Source of the DNA: UBA3263 sp964528425
GTDB lineage: Bacteria; Bacteroidota; Bacteroidia; Bacteroidales; Muribaculaceae
Direction of reading: 5' to 3'
NCBI GenBank assembly: GCA_964528425.1
Contig: CAZGTD010000002.1
Coordinates: forward strand, 1-64,000
Length of the DNA: 64,000 nucleotides
The notes under the pieces are model-generated. The model had not been told where the DNA came from. It saw nothing but the letters and a program-made list of their open reading frames with translations, and did not search any database. Within the stretch, counting starts at the first letter, position 1. Each line of letters begins with the position of its first letter. Below, in pieces: positions 42,864 to 51,338 of this stretch. A program made the position numbers and the translations under genes.

Positions 42864-43076
42864 TTATTTTGATGTCAATGATGTGCGAACGGCCCGGGCA
42901 CGTTCAGCGTCGGTTTGATAATCGCTCTGCAATCTGTTGGGGAAGAAGAGCACCTTAAATAAAATGAGAAGAATGGAAATCTTCAGGGCTAACACAAGCC
43001 ATAGGCGCCTCCCCGTTGACGAAGCAACGGAGCGGCGGAACGCGTAGGCATAAAATGATGAGATTCGGCCTAACAT
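42864..43076 (-). CDS. DUF4492 small membrane protein of the cytochrome bd operon
   Basis: A 70-residue protein with a basic amphipathic N-terminus (ISSFYAYAFRRSVAS), one membrane helix (LWLVLALKISILLILFKVLF) and FFPNRLQSDYQTD. The pattern FYxxGFR...LWLIILIKLFIMF...FFPN is that of DUF4492, usually encoded directly before cydA in Bacteroidetes and Campylobacterota. By position it could be a small accessory subunit comparable in role to CydX, but that is inferred. Confidence 0.85.
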   Translation of the reverse strand: MLGRISSFYAYAFRRSVASSTGRRLWLVLALKISILLILFKVLFFPNRLQSDYQTDAERARAVRTSLTSK

Positions 43077-43178
43077 TAAAAGATTTTAACTATTTTTTGG
43101 TTATAACAATATAACGCACCGAGGCATTCAAATATTTTAACCAAACAAAAATTAAAATGTTTAAGGAGCGTTAAATTC

Positions 43179-43210
43179 TTTGGCTATGAGTGATTTAAGT
43201 TGTAAATTTG
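43179..43210 (+). promoter_or_regulatory. Promoter of the HtrA-type protease gene (-33 and -7 boxes)
   Basis: TTTG at 43179-43182 and TAAATTTG at 43203-43210 are separated by 20 nt, the Bacteroidetes optimum. The region 43077-43178 between this promoter and the DUF4492 start holds no gene. Confidence 0.75.
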
Positions 43211-43246
43211 TAATAGAAAAAAACAATAATCACTTCAACTAAAACT

Positions 43247-44677
43247 ATGACCAATCTGAAAACATTCACCTTTTCGCTGGCTCTGGGTATTGCTTTTTCG
43301 GGCTTTGCCCAGCAATCTGCATCGGCATCGGCCTATCCCGACTTCACTCAGGCTGCCGAAAGCACTATCAACGGTGTTGTGTCGATTAAAAGCTATGCAA
43401 CTCCGCGCGTTCAGCAATATTCCGCTCCTCAGGGCGGCTACGATCCCTTCTTTGACTTCTTTTTCGGAACCCCGCAGCGGCGCCAGCCTCAGCAGCAACA
43501 GCCTCAGCAGCGTGAGCAGCAACTTGGCCTCGGTTCGGGAGTAATACTTTCCGACGACGGATATATTGCCACCAACCACCATGTTATTCAAGGCGCCGAA
43601 CGCCTTCAGGTTACGCTTAACGATAACTCCACCTACGACGCTACGGTAATCGGCTCCGACGAGGCGACCGACCTGGCTCTGCTGAAAATCGAAGCTAAAA
43701 ACTTGCCCGTAATCCCGATGGGCAATAGCGACGACCTTCGCGTGGGCGAATGGGTAATCGCCGTTGGCAATCCGTTTGGTCTTACCTCTACCGTTACCGC
43801 CGGCATCGTGTCGGCCAAGGCCCGCGGAATCGGTTCCGGAGGGCGTGCGTCCATGAGTATCGACAGTTATATCCAGACCGATGCTGCCGTTAATGCCGGC
43901 AACTCCGGTGGCGCCTTGGTTAATACGCGCGGTGAGCTCGTCGGCATAAATGCCGCTATTTATTCTCAAACCGGCAACTATGCCGGCTATTCGTTTGCCA
44001 TTCCGTCGAGCATCGTTACTAAAATCGTTAAAGACCTGCGCGACTATGGAACCGTTCAGCGCGCCGTTCTTGGCATCCGCTTCGGCGAGCTCACCCCCGA
44101 GCTGGCCAAAGAAAAGGGAATTAAGGGCGTTAACGACGGCATTTATGTCGGCGAGGTTATCGAGCGCTCGGCGGCTTTTGAAGCCGGCCTGAAGGAGGGC
44201 GACATTATAGTTGCCGCCGATAATACGCCGGTCCACACTTCGGCGCAGTTCCAGGAACACATGGCGCGTCTGCGTCCGGGCGACGTTGTTAAGCTCGCCT
44301 ACTTGCGCGACGGTAAGCAACATGTTGCCAGCGCAACCCTGCGCAATCCTTCCGGCACCACCGCAATTGCCCAGCGGGGCGATTTTACTGAACTCGGCTG
44401 CACTTTTGCCGAGGTTGAGGCCGACGAATTGCGCCGCCTGGGTCTTAACTCCGCCATTCGCGTTTCGGCGCTTACCGACGGAAAGTTCCGCGATGCCGGA
44501 ATTCCCAAAGGCTTCATAATTCTCGAAGTCAACGGCCAGCGCATTGCATCGGTCGAGGCGCTTGAAAAGCTATATGACCGGTTGGTTAAAAGTTCCGACG
44601 ACGATAAGGTTCTGTTTATAACCGGACTCTATCCGACCGGCAAGAAAGCATTCTTTGCGATTGACCTTACCAACTGA
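43247..44677 (+). CDS. Periplasmic serine protease/chaperone, HtrA/DegQ family
   Basis: A 476-residue protein with a signal peptide (FTFSLALGIAFSGFAQQ), a glutamine-rich insert (residues about 79-92) and a trypsin-like domain. The predicted catalytic triad is His112 (ATNHHVI), Asp142 (TDLALLKI) and Ser220 (NAGNSGGAL). Two PDZ domains follow (residues about 280-370 and 390-470). HtrA enzymes degrade misfolded envelope proteins. It ends exactly where the convergent pseudouridine synthase gene ends (44677/44678), with no terminator space. Confidence 0.95.
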   Translation: MTNLKTFTFSLALGIAFSGFAQQSASASAYPDFTQAAESTINGVVSIKSYATPRVQQYSAPQGGYDPFFDFFFGTPQRRQPQQQQPQQREQQLGLGSGVILSDDGYIATNHHVIQGAERLQVTLNDNSTYDATVIGSDEATDLALLKIEAKNLPVIPMGNSDDLRVGEWVIAVGNPFGLTSTVTAGIVSAKARGIGSGGRASMSIDSYIQTDAAVNAGNSGGALVNTRGELVGINAAIYSQTGNYAGYSFAIPSSIVTKIVKDLRDYGTVQRAVLGIRFGELTPELAKEKGIKGVNDGIYVGEVIERSAAFEAGLKEGDIIVAADNTPVHTSAQFQEHMARLRPGDVVKLAYLRDGKQHVASATLRNPSGTTAIAQRGDFTELGCTFAEVEADELRRLGLNSAIRVSALTDGKFRDAGIPKGFIILEVNGQRIASVEALEKLYDRLVKSSDDDKVLFITGLYPTGKKAFFAIDLTN

Positions 44678-45691
44678 TTAGCCCAGTTTGCGCCAGCGGG
44701 CCAGCAGGGCCTCGAAATCTTCGGGCAGGGGAGCTGTGAAAAACAGCTCCTCTCCTGTTTTAGGGTGGATGAAGCCTAAAGTGCGCGCATGCAGAGCCTG
44801 GCGCGGACACGCTTCGAAGCAGCCGTCGATAAATCTGCGGTAGGTGGCTGACGGCACTCCGCGAAGAACTTTGTCGCCGCCATAGCGCGCATCGTTGAAT
44901 AGCGGGTGGCCCAGATGGCGCATGTGAACTCGAATCTGGTGTGTGCGCCCCGTTTCCAGCACGCATCGAACCAGCGAAACGTGGGTCAGCGGTTCCAGAA
45001 CCTCATAGTGGGTAACGGCGTGTTTGCCGTTAGGGTCATCGTCGGGCAAAACTGCCATCTGAAGGCGATCTTTGGGGTTGCGCCCGATTTGGGTAGCAAC
45101 GGTTCCCTGGGGCGGATTCGGAATGCCCCACACCAGGGCCTGATATTCGCGCTTGGTCGTTTTATTAAAAAATTGTAGCCCCAGGTGTGTCTTTGCCTCC
45201 GGAGTTTTGGCAATTACCAACAGGCCCGAAGTGTCTTTATCAATGCGGTGAACCAGGCCTAAGCGCGGGTCGCTGACGTCATAGTCGGGATTGTCGCGGA
45301 AGTGCCATGCCAGCGCATTGACCAGCGTTCCCGACCAGTTGCCATGGCCGGGGTGCACAACCAGGCCGGCCGGTTTGTTAACAACTAAAACCGTGTCGTC
45401 TTCGTAAACTATATCTAAAGGAATATCTTCGGCTATGATTTCATTTTCATAGCGCGGGCGATCCATAACGATCTGAACAACGTCGAGCGGCTTTACGCGA
45501 TAGTTCGACTTGGCCGGTTTGCCGTTAACGAGAATGCAATTGGCCTCGGCGGCCTGCTGTATTCGCGAGCGCGAGGCTCCGTGCATGCGGTCAACCAAAA
45601 ACTTGTCGATGCGCAGCAGCTCCTGGCCCTTGTCGGCAACGAACCGGAAATGCTCGTAGAGCTCAAGTTCGTCGGGTTCGTTTTCAGTCAT
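44678..45691 (-). CDS. RluD-family 23S rRNA pseudouridine synthase
   Basis: A 337-residue enzyme with an N-terminal S4 RNA-binding domain (LLRIDKFLVDRMHGASRSRI) and the pseudouridine synthase core containing catalytic Asp in LVHRIDKDTSGLLV. HQIRVHMRHLGHPLFNDARY is the motif near the active site. ATG 45691 is chosen because the protein then begins MTENEPDELELYEHFRF, typical of Bacteroidetes members. It overlaps the PASTA gene by 8 nt. Confidence 0.93.
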   Translation of the reverse strand: MTENEPDELELYEHFRFVADKGQELLRIDKFLVDRMHGASRSRIQQAAEANCILVNGKPAKSNYRVKPLDVVQIVMDRPRYENEIIAEDIPLDIVYEDDTVLVVNKPAGLVVHPGHGNWSGTLVNALAWHFRDNPDYDVSDPRLGLVHRIDKDTSGLLVIAKTPEAKTHLGLQFFNKTTKREYQALVWGIPNPPQGTVATQIGRNPKDRLQMAVLPDDDPNGKHAVTHYEVLEPLTHVSLVRCVLETGRTHQIRVHMRHLGHPLFNDARYGGDKVLRGVPSATYRRFIDGCFEACPRQALHARTLGFIHPKTGEELFFTAPLPEDFEALLARWRKLG

Positions 45692-46307
45692 AAATGGAGT
45701 TTTCGGCGTTTTCGAGTGTTTGGTCCCAGTCGGCCTCGTTGTAGACTTCGAGGGAGTCAACGGCAGCATCCGTAAAGCCTTCGCCAACCTCAATAACGAT
45801 AGTTGAGGTCAGGGGCAGGCGGGTGCCGGCGCGCAGGGTAACGCCCATGCTCTTGATTGCCAGAACCAGGTCGCGATAGTCGGAAGGAACGCGAACCTCG
45901 CGAATTTGCCGGAAACCGAGTGATTCGAGCGACGCGCGGGCCTGGCGCACGGAGGTGCCGACCAGCTCCGGCAATGTTACCTGGCGCGGCGAATAGGCAT
46001 TGATAGTCAGATAAACGGTGCGCCCCGGTTTAACGCGGTTGCCGGCCGGTGGCAGCTGCTCGACAATAGCGCCGCGGTCAACTGCGGTGTCGTAGACCGA
46101 ATCGACAACCTCGGTCATCAGGTTGCAGTCGGCGAGCACCCGCTGCGCTTCGACAACGCTCATGCGGTGAACGTCTGGAACCACCTGAACCTTGCCGTGG
46201 GCTGTCCAGATGCTCAGTCCATACATTGCAATAACCACCAATAAAACGGCACTCGCCGCAATCAGCAGCAAGTTCGTAATTATAGGGTGCTTCTTAAAAA
46301 ATTCCAT
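45684..46307 (-). CDS. PASTA-domain membrane protein
   Basis: A 207-residue protein with one N-terminal membrane anchor (ITNLLLIAASAVLLVVIAMY) and tandem PASTA-like units (VVPDVHRMSVVEAQRVL..., VTLPELVGTSVRQARASLES). PASTA domains bind uncrosslinked peptidoglycan or beta-lactams in other bacteria. Here there is no kinase or penicillin-binding domain. It follows rpsO and precedes the pseudouridine synthase; it has no obvious promoter of its own. Confidence 0.88.
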   Translation of the reverse strand: MEFFKKHPIITNLLLIAASAVLLVVIAMYGLSIWTAHGKVQVVPDVHRMSVVEAQRVLADCNLMTEVVDSVYDTAVDRGAIVEQLPPAGNRVKPGRTVYLTINAYSPRQVTLPELVGTSVRQARASLESLGFRQIREVRVPSDYRDLVLAIKSMGVTLRAGTRLPLTSTIVIEVGEGFTDAAVDSLEVYNEADWDQTLENAENSIYD

Positions 46308-46314
46308 GCCGGAG

Positions 46315-46356
46315 AAAGAAAAAAGGCGGGAGACCCGTTGACTGCGGACCTCCCGT
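46315..46356 (-). terminator. Terminator downstream of rpsO
   Basis: A stem with outer arms cgggag/ctcccg and an imperfect inner part is followed on the minus strand by CCTTTTTTC. It separates rpsO from the PASTA gene. Confidence 0.65.
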
Positions 46357-46363
46357 TGATGCC

Positions 46364-46639
46364 TTACTTACGGATGCCGAGCTCTTTCTGAGCAATGATG
46401 GCACGGTAGCGGTTGATGTCCTTGCGAATCAGATAATCCAGCAGGCGACGACGCTTACCAACCAGTTGCTTCAGGGCGCGGGCCGTAGCATAATCTTTGT
46501 GATTTGACTTCAGATGTTCAGTCAAATGAGCAATACGGACCGAGAACAATGCTATCTGGGCCTCAGGGGAACCAGTATCAGTCTTACCCTTACCGTATTT
46601 CTCAAAGATTTCAACTTTTTCGTCAGAATTAAGATGCAT
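46364..46639 (-). CDS. rpsO: 30S ribosomal protein S15
   Basis: S15 binds 16S rRNA early in 30S assembly. The 91 residues include GSPEAQIALFSVRIAHLTEH, LVGKRRRLLDYL and a C-terminal DINRYRAIIAQKELGIRK, all diagnostic. The promoter at 46693-46700 gives a leader of about 50 nt. Confidence 0.97.
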   Translation of the reverse strand: MHLNSDEKVEIFEKYGKGKTDTGSPEAQIALFSVRIAHLTEHLKSNHKDYATARALKQLVGKRRRLLDYLIRKDINRYRAIIAQKELGIRK

Positions 46640-46692
46640 TCTTTGGAAATTTTGGTGGTTAATAATTAAGTGATTTGGTGCTTAAAGCGCCG

Positions 46693-46700
46693 CAAAGTTA
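46693..46700 (-). promoter_or_regulatory. Promoter -7 box of rpsO
   Basis: TAACTTTG on the minus strand fits TAnnTTTG. It is divergent from the LRR-protein promoter 73 nt away. Confidence 0.6.
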
Positions 46701-46772
46701 CAAAAAAAATCCATACCAACCAAATTTCACCAAAAATTAAACGTTTAAATTCCGACATTCCAATTTTTTTCG

Positions 46773-46780
46773 TATCTTTG
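46773..46780 (+). promoter_or_regulatory. Promoter -7 box of the LRR-protein gene
   Basis: TATCTTTG fits TAnnTTTG and lies about 373 nt before the first ATG of the LRR protein. Confidence 0.65.
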
Positions 46781-46783
46781 CCG

Positions 46784-47153
46784 CTGTCGACCGAACGTGA
46801 GGCCCGGTCTGCGGGCAAGCGGGCGGGTCGATAACATAAATAATTAGAAAAGCGTTACTTTGCGCTTCGTTTCTTGGCAATCTGAAATCTCGCAAGTTTC
46901 ATTAACTCTGTCAAGGGCAAGCAGCGGGTTGCGCCACTTGGATATGAAGTATCTCCTTCGGGAAAGGTACGCCTTTGGAGCGTATCTGCCCGTTGGTCGT
47001 TCTCATATTTGCGTGGGCTTCACCGTTGCCGTCCAACAGAGTGGGCAATGCGAGAGCCTCAGATTGCGGACGGCAATGAGTCAGGTTCCGCGCTTTTTTC
47101 ATATCCATTCCTAACCGCCTGTCCGGGAACCTGTCAGGCACCCATACCCACAC
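46784..47153 (+). promoter_or_regulatory. Long structured 5' leader (about 370 nt) of the LRR-protein gene
   Basis: From promoter to ATG no convincing gene exists, but hairpins follow one another. TCGACC/GGTCGA encloses GCCCG-GTCTG-CGGGC (46787-46834). Further on come GATA-TGAAG-TATC, CCTT-CGGGA-AAGG and TACGC-CTTTGGA-GCGTA. A nested element then has outer TTGCCGTCC/GGACGGCAA, inner GCAAT/ATTGC and GAG/CTC (about 47026-47080). CCTG...CAGG follows just before the ATG. This looks like a cis-acting or processed RNA. Confidence 0.55.
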
Positions 47154-49317
47154 ATGAAAAAAGTTTTACTACTGCTGGTCGGAGTGCTAATAGCCCTTCC
47201 AACTTTTGCCTATCCATTTGAGGTCAACGGCATCTATTACGAGATTAATAGTTATGATAAAAAAACTTGCACCGTGTCCTCATGCAATAAAGAGTACACC
47301 GGTAAAGTTACTATTCCCTCCTCCGTTACCTATGACCACTCAACTTATTCGGTGACCTCTATCAGCGAGAAAGCTTTTAAAGACTGCTTCGGCGTGACCT
47401 CGGTAACCATCCCACACTCCGTAACCCACATCGGGGACTATGTTTTCCAAGATTGCATCGGTCTGACCTCGGTAGCAATCCCTAATTCGGTAACCTCTAT
47501 CGGCTACTCTGCTTTCAGTGGCTGCATCGGTCTGACCTCGGTAGNNNNNNNNNNNNNNNNNNNNNNNNNNNNNNNNNNNNNNNNNNNNNNNNNNNNNNNN
47601 NNNNNNNNNNNNNNNNNNNNNNNNNNNNNNNNNNNNNNNNNNNNCAATCCCTAATTCGGTAACCTATATTGGCTCCTCTGCTTTCAGCGGCTGCACCGGT
47701 CTGACCTCGGTAGCAATCCCTAATTCGGTAACCTCTATCGGCTCCTCTGCTTTCAGTGGCTGCATCGGTCTGACCTCGGTAGCAATCCCTAATTCGGTAA
47801 CCTATATTGGCTCCTCTGCTTTCAGCGGCTGCACCGGCCTGACCTCGGTCACGATCCCCTCCTCCGTTAACACAATCGGTGTTGATGCGTTCAGTAACTG
47901 CACTAATCTAACATCAGTATTTTTCGAAGATGGAGATAGGGCTATAAACATTTATACACATTCAGATTGGGATTGGTCTTCCTCTTTATTTGATAATTGC
48001 CCACTCGAAAAAGCTCATATAGGCCGAGAGTTTATTGCTCAAAATAATAAAGGAACTCATGGGATATGTTCGCCGTTCTCATACATATCATCGTTGAAAT
48101 TAATTACTATAGGAAATACTGTAACAGCTATCTGTAAATATGCTTTTATATGTTGCTCAAACTTGACTTCGGTTAGCATCCCCAACTCCGTAACCTATAT
48201 CGGTGAGTCTGCATTCTTCGGTTGTAGCTCTTTGACTTCAGTAGAAATCCCCAACTCCGTAACTGAAATTGATGAAAGCCTTTTCAGAGATTGTACAAAC
48301 CTGATTTCAGTCACCATTCCCAACTCGGTTACTGATATATACCCATATGCTTTCAGTGGGTGCACAAGTTTAACTACACTATCATTAGGAAATTCTGTAC
48401 ACCATATCGGTTATCAGGCTTTTTCTGACTGCATTTCGTTAACTTCATTAATCATACCAAGCTCGGTATATTTTATGGGCGATGGCGCGTTTATGAATTG
48501 TTCGTCTTTAACTACATTAACAATTAATTATGGTTTAACGAATATCAGTAGCGGCGCGTTTCGCAACTGCACTAACCTTATATCAGTAAATATTCCCACT
48601 TCTGTTGGGATAATAGACGATGGTGCGTTCTTTAACTGTTCATCATTGACCTCTGTAACTATCCCCAACACTGTACGTACTATTGGCTCAAGTGCTTTTC
48701 GCGAATGTTCAAAGTTGTCATCTCTAAATATTCCGAATTCTGTAGAAACGATTGGGCAAAGTGCATTCGATGGTTGTGTAAGTCTTACTTCTGTAGTAAT
48801 TCCTAATTCTATTACATCACTTGAAACGAGCGTTTTTGAATGTTGCTCCAATCTATCATCCGTAAGTATCCCCACCTCGGTAACCTCAATCGGATATCAA
48901 GCTTTCGGGTACTGTTACAGTCTCAAATCCATCACTATTCCTAACTCTGTAACAGAAATAGGGTACAATGCTTTTGCGTATTGTTCAAGTCTGGAATCTA
49001 TTACATATCTTGCTCCTACTCCAATTTTAGCATCAGATAGTGTTTTCCCCGAAGAAACTTATGACTTGGCGACTTTGAATTATTTGAAATCAGCGGAGGA
49101 TAAGATTGCCACGACTGAGCCGTGGAGCCTGTTTAAGAAGCAAGTTGGGCGCGATGCGGATTTTGTTGATGGTATCAAGGAAGTACAAGAGGCCGCTGAT
49201 TCAAAAACTGCCGTTTATGACCTGCGGGGCGCAAAGGTTGGCGAGTCGCTCGAAAATCTCCCTACCGGAGTCTATATACTACGCGAAGGCTCCAAAACTA
49301 CTAAATTCATAATATAA
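47154..49317 (+). CDS. BspA-like leucine-rich-repeat (LRR_5) surface protein, spans an assembly gap
   Basis: A signal peptide (MKKVLLLLVGVLIALPTFAY) is followed by many 23-residue repeats of the type SVxIPNSVTxIGxxAFxGCxxL. The C-terminal region (TAVYDLRGAKVGESLENLPT ... TTKFII) resembles a T9SS-type sorting domain. A 100-N placeholder (47545-47644) interrupts it. The frame is 0 before and +1 after, so the true gap must be a multiple of 3 nt; with real length restored this is one gene of over 720 codons. BspA-like proteins bind host proteins and other bacteria in relatives. A lipoprotein gene follows 20 nt downstream. Confidence 0.85.
47432..47889 (+). repeat. Near-identical 69-bp tandem repeats around the assembly gap
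   Basis: Units of 69 bp (23 codons), each containing AATTCGGTAACC and TCTGCTTTCAG, differ by only a few bases. The sequence ends before the Ns at GTAG and resumes at CAATCC, which are adjacent in the unit. The array after 47890 is far more diverged. Confidence 0.85.
47545..47644. other. 100-N assembly gap inside the LRR gene
   Basis: Exactly 100 N, the usual placeholder for unknown length. Flanks are in the 69-bp repeat array, so the gap was caused by repeat collapse. Confidence 0.98.
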
Positions 49318-49337
49318 TCATTTAATAACTATAATCT

Positions 49338-50582
49338 ATGTTAAAGCATTTATGTATTCTTTCGATAGCTGCATTGATTCCTTGCGGATTACTTTCATGT
49401 AGTGCTGATGAACCAGAACTTGACCGCGAACAAGTTGCTGAAAGTACCTCACAAGTGAGTCCCCACCAACAAGAAGCTAAGACAACAAGCACCCCTCTAA
49501 CGTTGAAAATTAAAGATGCCGGCTATAAGGAATTTGACATGTATGTAGCCGAGCCTACAACCGACTACCCGGTAACCGTTATGAAGGAGGGGGCAGCCGC
49601 AAACCCCGTAAAAGTAACGCTCAAAGTGTTGAACGACGATGAATTTAAGAGCTATCGCGACCTTATTTATGGTGACCCGAATTTCCCCGGTCTGCAACCT
49701 TTGAATCCTCGTTTTTACTCACTGCGTTCGGCCAACGACGCCAATAGTGTTAACCATGCATTCTCTGCGTCAGAAAACGACTATTTCGTAGGAAATATCG
49801 TCATCGATACATATCTTTTTTATGACTGGCGCCAAGATTTGGAAAATCGCGCAACCTCCTCCTATGCGCAGAAATATCCGGAAGAATATAAACATGCGTT
49901 GGATACTATACAAAATTTCAGGTTCGTTATCCCCATCGGACTGTTTTCAGAAACCAACGATGATGCTATCGCCGTTGCCGACCGCTACCTGATGGTGGCT
50001 CCTCAAGTGCTAACAGCGGAAATAAAGGTTAGCATAGGCAACGATGAGGCGCTGATTGTTGACCAACCCAGGTCGTTGTTGATTGACGAAACATCTGACT
50101 TCCGCAACGGCTCGTTCGGTCAGGAGCTCGTTAAATTCTCGCTCCCTTGCTCCAACCCCTACGGCTTCCAGATTAGGTTCAAAAATAACTCCGACGCCGA
50201 TATTGCGCGATTCAACGGCCACCACACCGATATGGTGCTGACTCCGATGCCGAGACGCGATGCCAACAAGGATTTGAACTTCACCTTAGGTATCGACAAC
50301 AAATCAATCGACTATATCGACTTCCCCGCCGGCAAAACCGAAATTTGGCTCCCCATTGAAGTTTTCCGTAAGAAAATGGACTATAATGATATGGGGCATA
50401 ACTATGCCACTCCCGTTCAGCTTGCAGGCTTTAATTGGAAAGGCTCGGAGGTTCCGATTCAGGTTCAGAGATCACTTCGTCTCCCCATCAGCGATCGGAC
50501 ATGGATACCCGGCGGTCCGGCCGATGACGGCAAATATGATGGTTACACCTTCTTTATCGGCTATCGGGTAGTTGACCGCTAA
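49338..50582 (+). CDS. Unrecognised secreted lipoprotein
   Basis: A 414-residue protein with a lipoprotein signal (ILSIAALIPCGLLSC, Cys21). After a Ser/Thr/Gln-rich linker the rest is predicted mostly beta strand. I do not recognise the family; the pattern of short beta domains is compatible with Bacteroidetes surface-exposed lipoproteins. It starts 20 nt after the LRR gene with no promoter between, so the two are probably one operon. A strong terminator follows at 50613. Confidence 0.75.
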   Translation: MLKHLCILSIAALIPCGLLSCSADEPELDREQVAESTSQVSPHQQEAKTTSTPLTLKIKDAGYKEFDMYVAEPTTDYPVTVMKEGAAANPVKVTLKVLNDDEFKSYRDLIYGDPNFPGLQPLNPRFYSLRSANDANSVNHAFSASENDYFVGNIVIDTYLFYDWRQDLENRATSSYAQKYPEEYKHALDTIQNFRFVIPIGLFSETNDDAIAVADRYLMVAPQVLTAEIKVSIGNDEALIVDQPRSLLIDETSDFRNGSFGQELVKFSLPCSNPYGFQIRFKNNSDADIARFNGHHTDMVLTPMPRRDANKDLNFTLGIDNKSIDYIDFPAGKTEIWLPIEVFRKKMDYNDMGHNYATPVQLAGFNWKGSEVPIQVQRSLRLPISDRTWIPGGPADDGKYDGYTFFIGYRVVDR

Positions 50583-50612
50583 CTCACGAACACACACACA
50601 TTTTAAACCCCC

Positions 50613-50646
50613 GAGGGGATGACGGCTGCTTTGCTGTCATCCCCTC
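50613..50646. terminator. Bidirectional terminator between the lipoprotein gene and tcdA
   Basis: gaggggatgac/gtcatcccctc is a perfect 11-bp stem with a 12-nt loop. Its right arm contains the stop codon of tcdA (50637-50639), so the two convergent genes share the hairpin. Confidence 0.8.
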
Positions 50647-51338
50647 GTTTGGTTAATGATTTGGGCGGCGAGAACGAGGCCCCAGGTGGCGGTTATCTGC
50701 ATCAGAGAGCCGTTAGGCCCGGAGGCGGGAGCGGGCAGGACCTCGTCGGAGTAGACGCAGCGGAATTTGCGCCGCGGGTGCAGCCCCAGGCGTTTGAAGC
50801 GCGAGCGCAGGGCGGCCGCTAACGGACAGCCTCGAACCTTGGTGAACTCGTCAACGCGAACGCGCAGCGGGTCGGTTTTGCGGGCCGCGCCCATAGAACT
50901 GACCAATCGGGTAGTGGATCCCAGCGACGTTGCGCGCAGAATCAGTTCGGCCTTGTCGGCAACGGAATCGATGGCGTCGACCACCCAGTCGTAGTCGCCA
51001 AGATTGAATGAGTCGGCCGAGTCGGCGGTGAACCGTTCGCAGCGGGCGGTAATGTTGGCTTCGGGATTTATTTCGAGCAACCGGCGACGCGCGGCCTCTA
51101 CTTTAGGCTCGCCGATGGTTGCGGTGGTTGCGGGCATCTGGCGGTTAACGTTGCTCGGGGCAACGGTGTCCATATCAACCAGTGTCAGCGACCCGACGCC
51201 GGTGCGAACCAGGGCTTCGGCGCACCAGCTGCCAACGCCGCCAACGCCGAACACTATCACCCGCATTCGTCTGAGGCGCTCCATTGCTTCGGGACCGAGC
51301 AGCAGTTCAGCTCTTGAGAATATCTCTTGCATGGTCAA
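50637..51338 (-). CDS. tcdA: tRNA threonylcarbamoyladenosine dehydratase (TcdA/CsdL)
   Basis: The ThiF/E1-like enzyme converts t6A37 of tRNAs to cyclic ct6A using ATP. The 233 residues start MTMQEIFSRAELLLGPEAME (an ATG two codons later is equally possible). They contain VIVFGVGGVGSWCAEALVRT, the adenylation-site ADP-binding motif, and DAIDSVADKAELI, as in TcdA. It overlaps ribF by 32 nt. No cysteine desulfurase partner is nearby. Confidence 0.92.
   Translation of the reverse strand: MTMQEIFSRAELLLGPEAMERLRRMRVIVFGVGGVGSWCAEALVRTGVGSLTLVDMDTVAPSNVNRQMPATTATIGEPKVEAARRRLLEINPEANITARCERFTADSADSFNLGDYDWVVDAIDSVADKAELILRATSLGSTTRLVSSMGAARKTDPLRVRVDEFTKVRGCPLAAALRSRFKRLGLHPRRKFRCVYSDEVLPAPASGPNGSLMQITATWGLVLAAQIINQTRG

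Noticed and set aside
46860..47153. Two overlapping ORFs (84 codons on plus, 80 on minus) in the LRR leader.
   Set aside because: They lie inside a hairpin-rich leader, have no recognisable domain or good initiation context, and both strands being open fits structured RNA better than coding DNA. Conservation data could change this.
47432..49000. CRISPR-like repeat array.
   Set aside because: The repeats are in-frame 69-bp LRR codons with no unique spacers and no cas genes.
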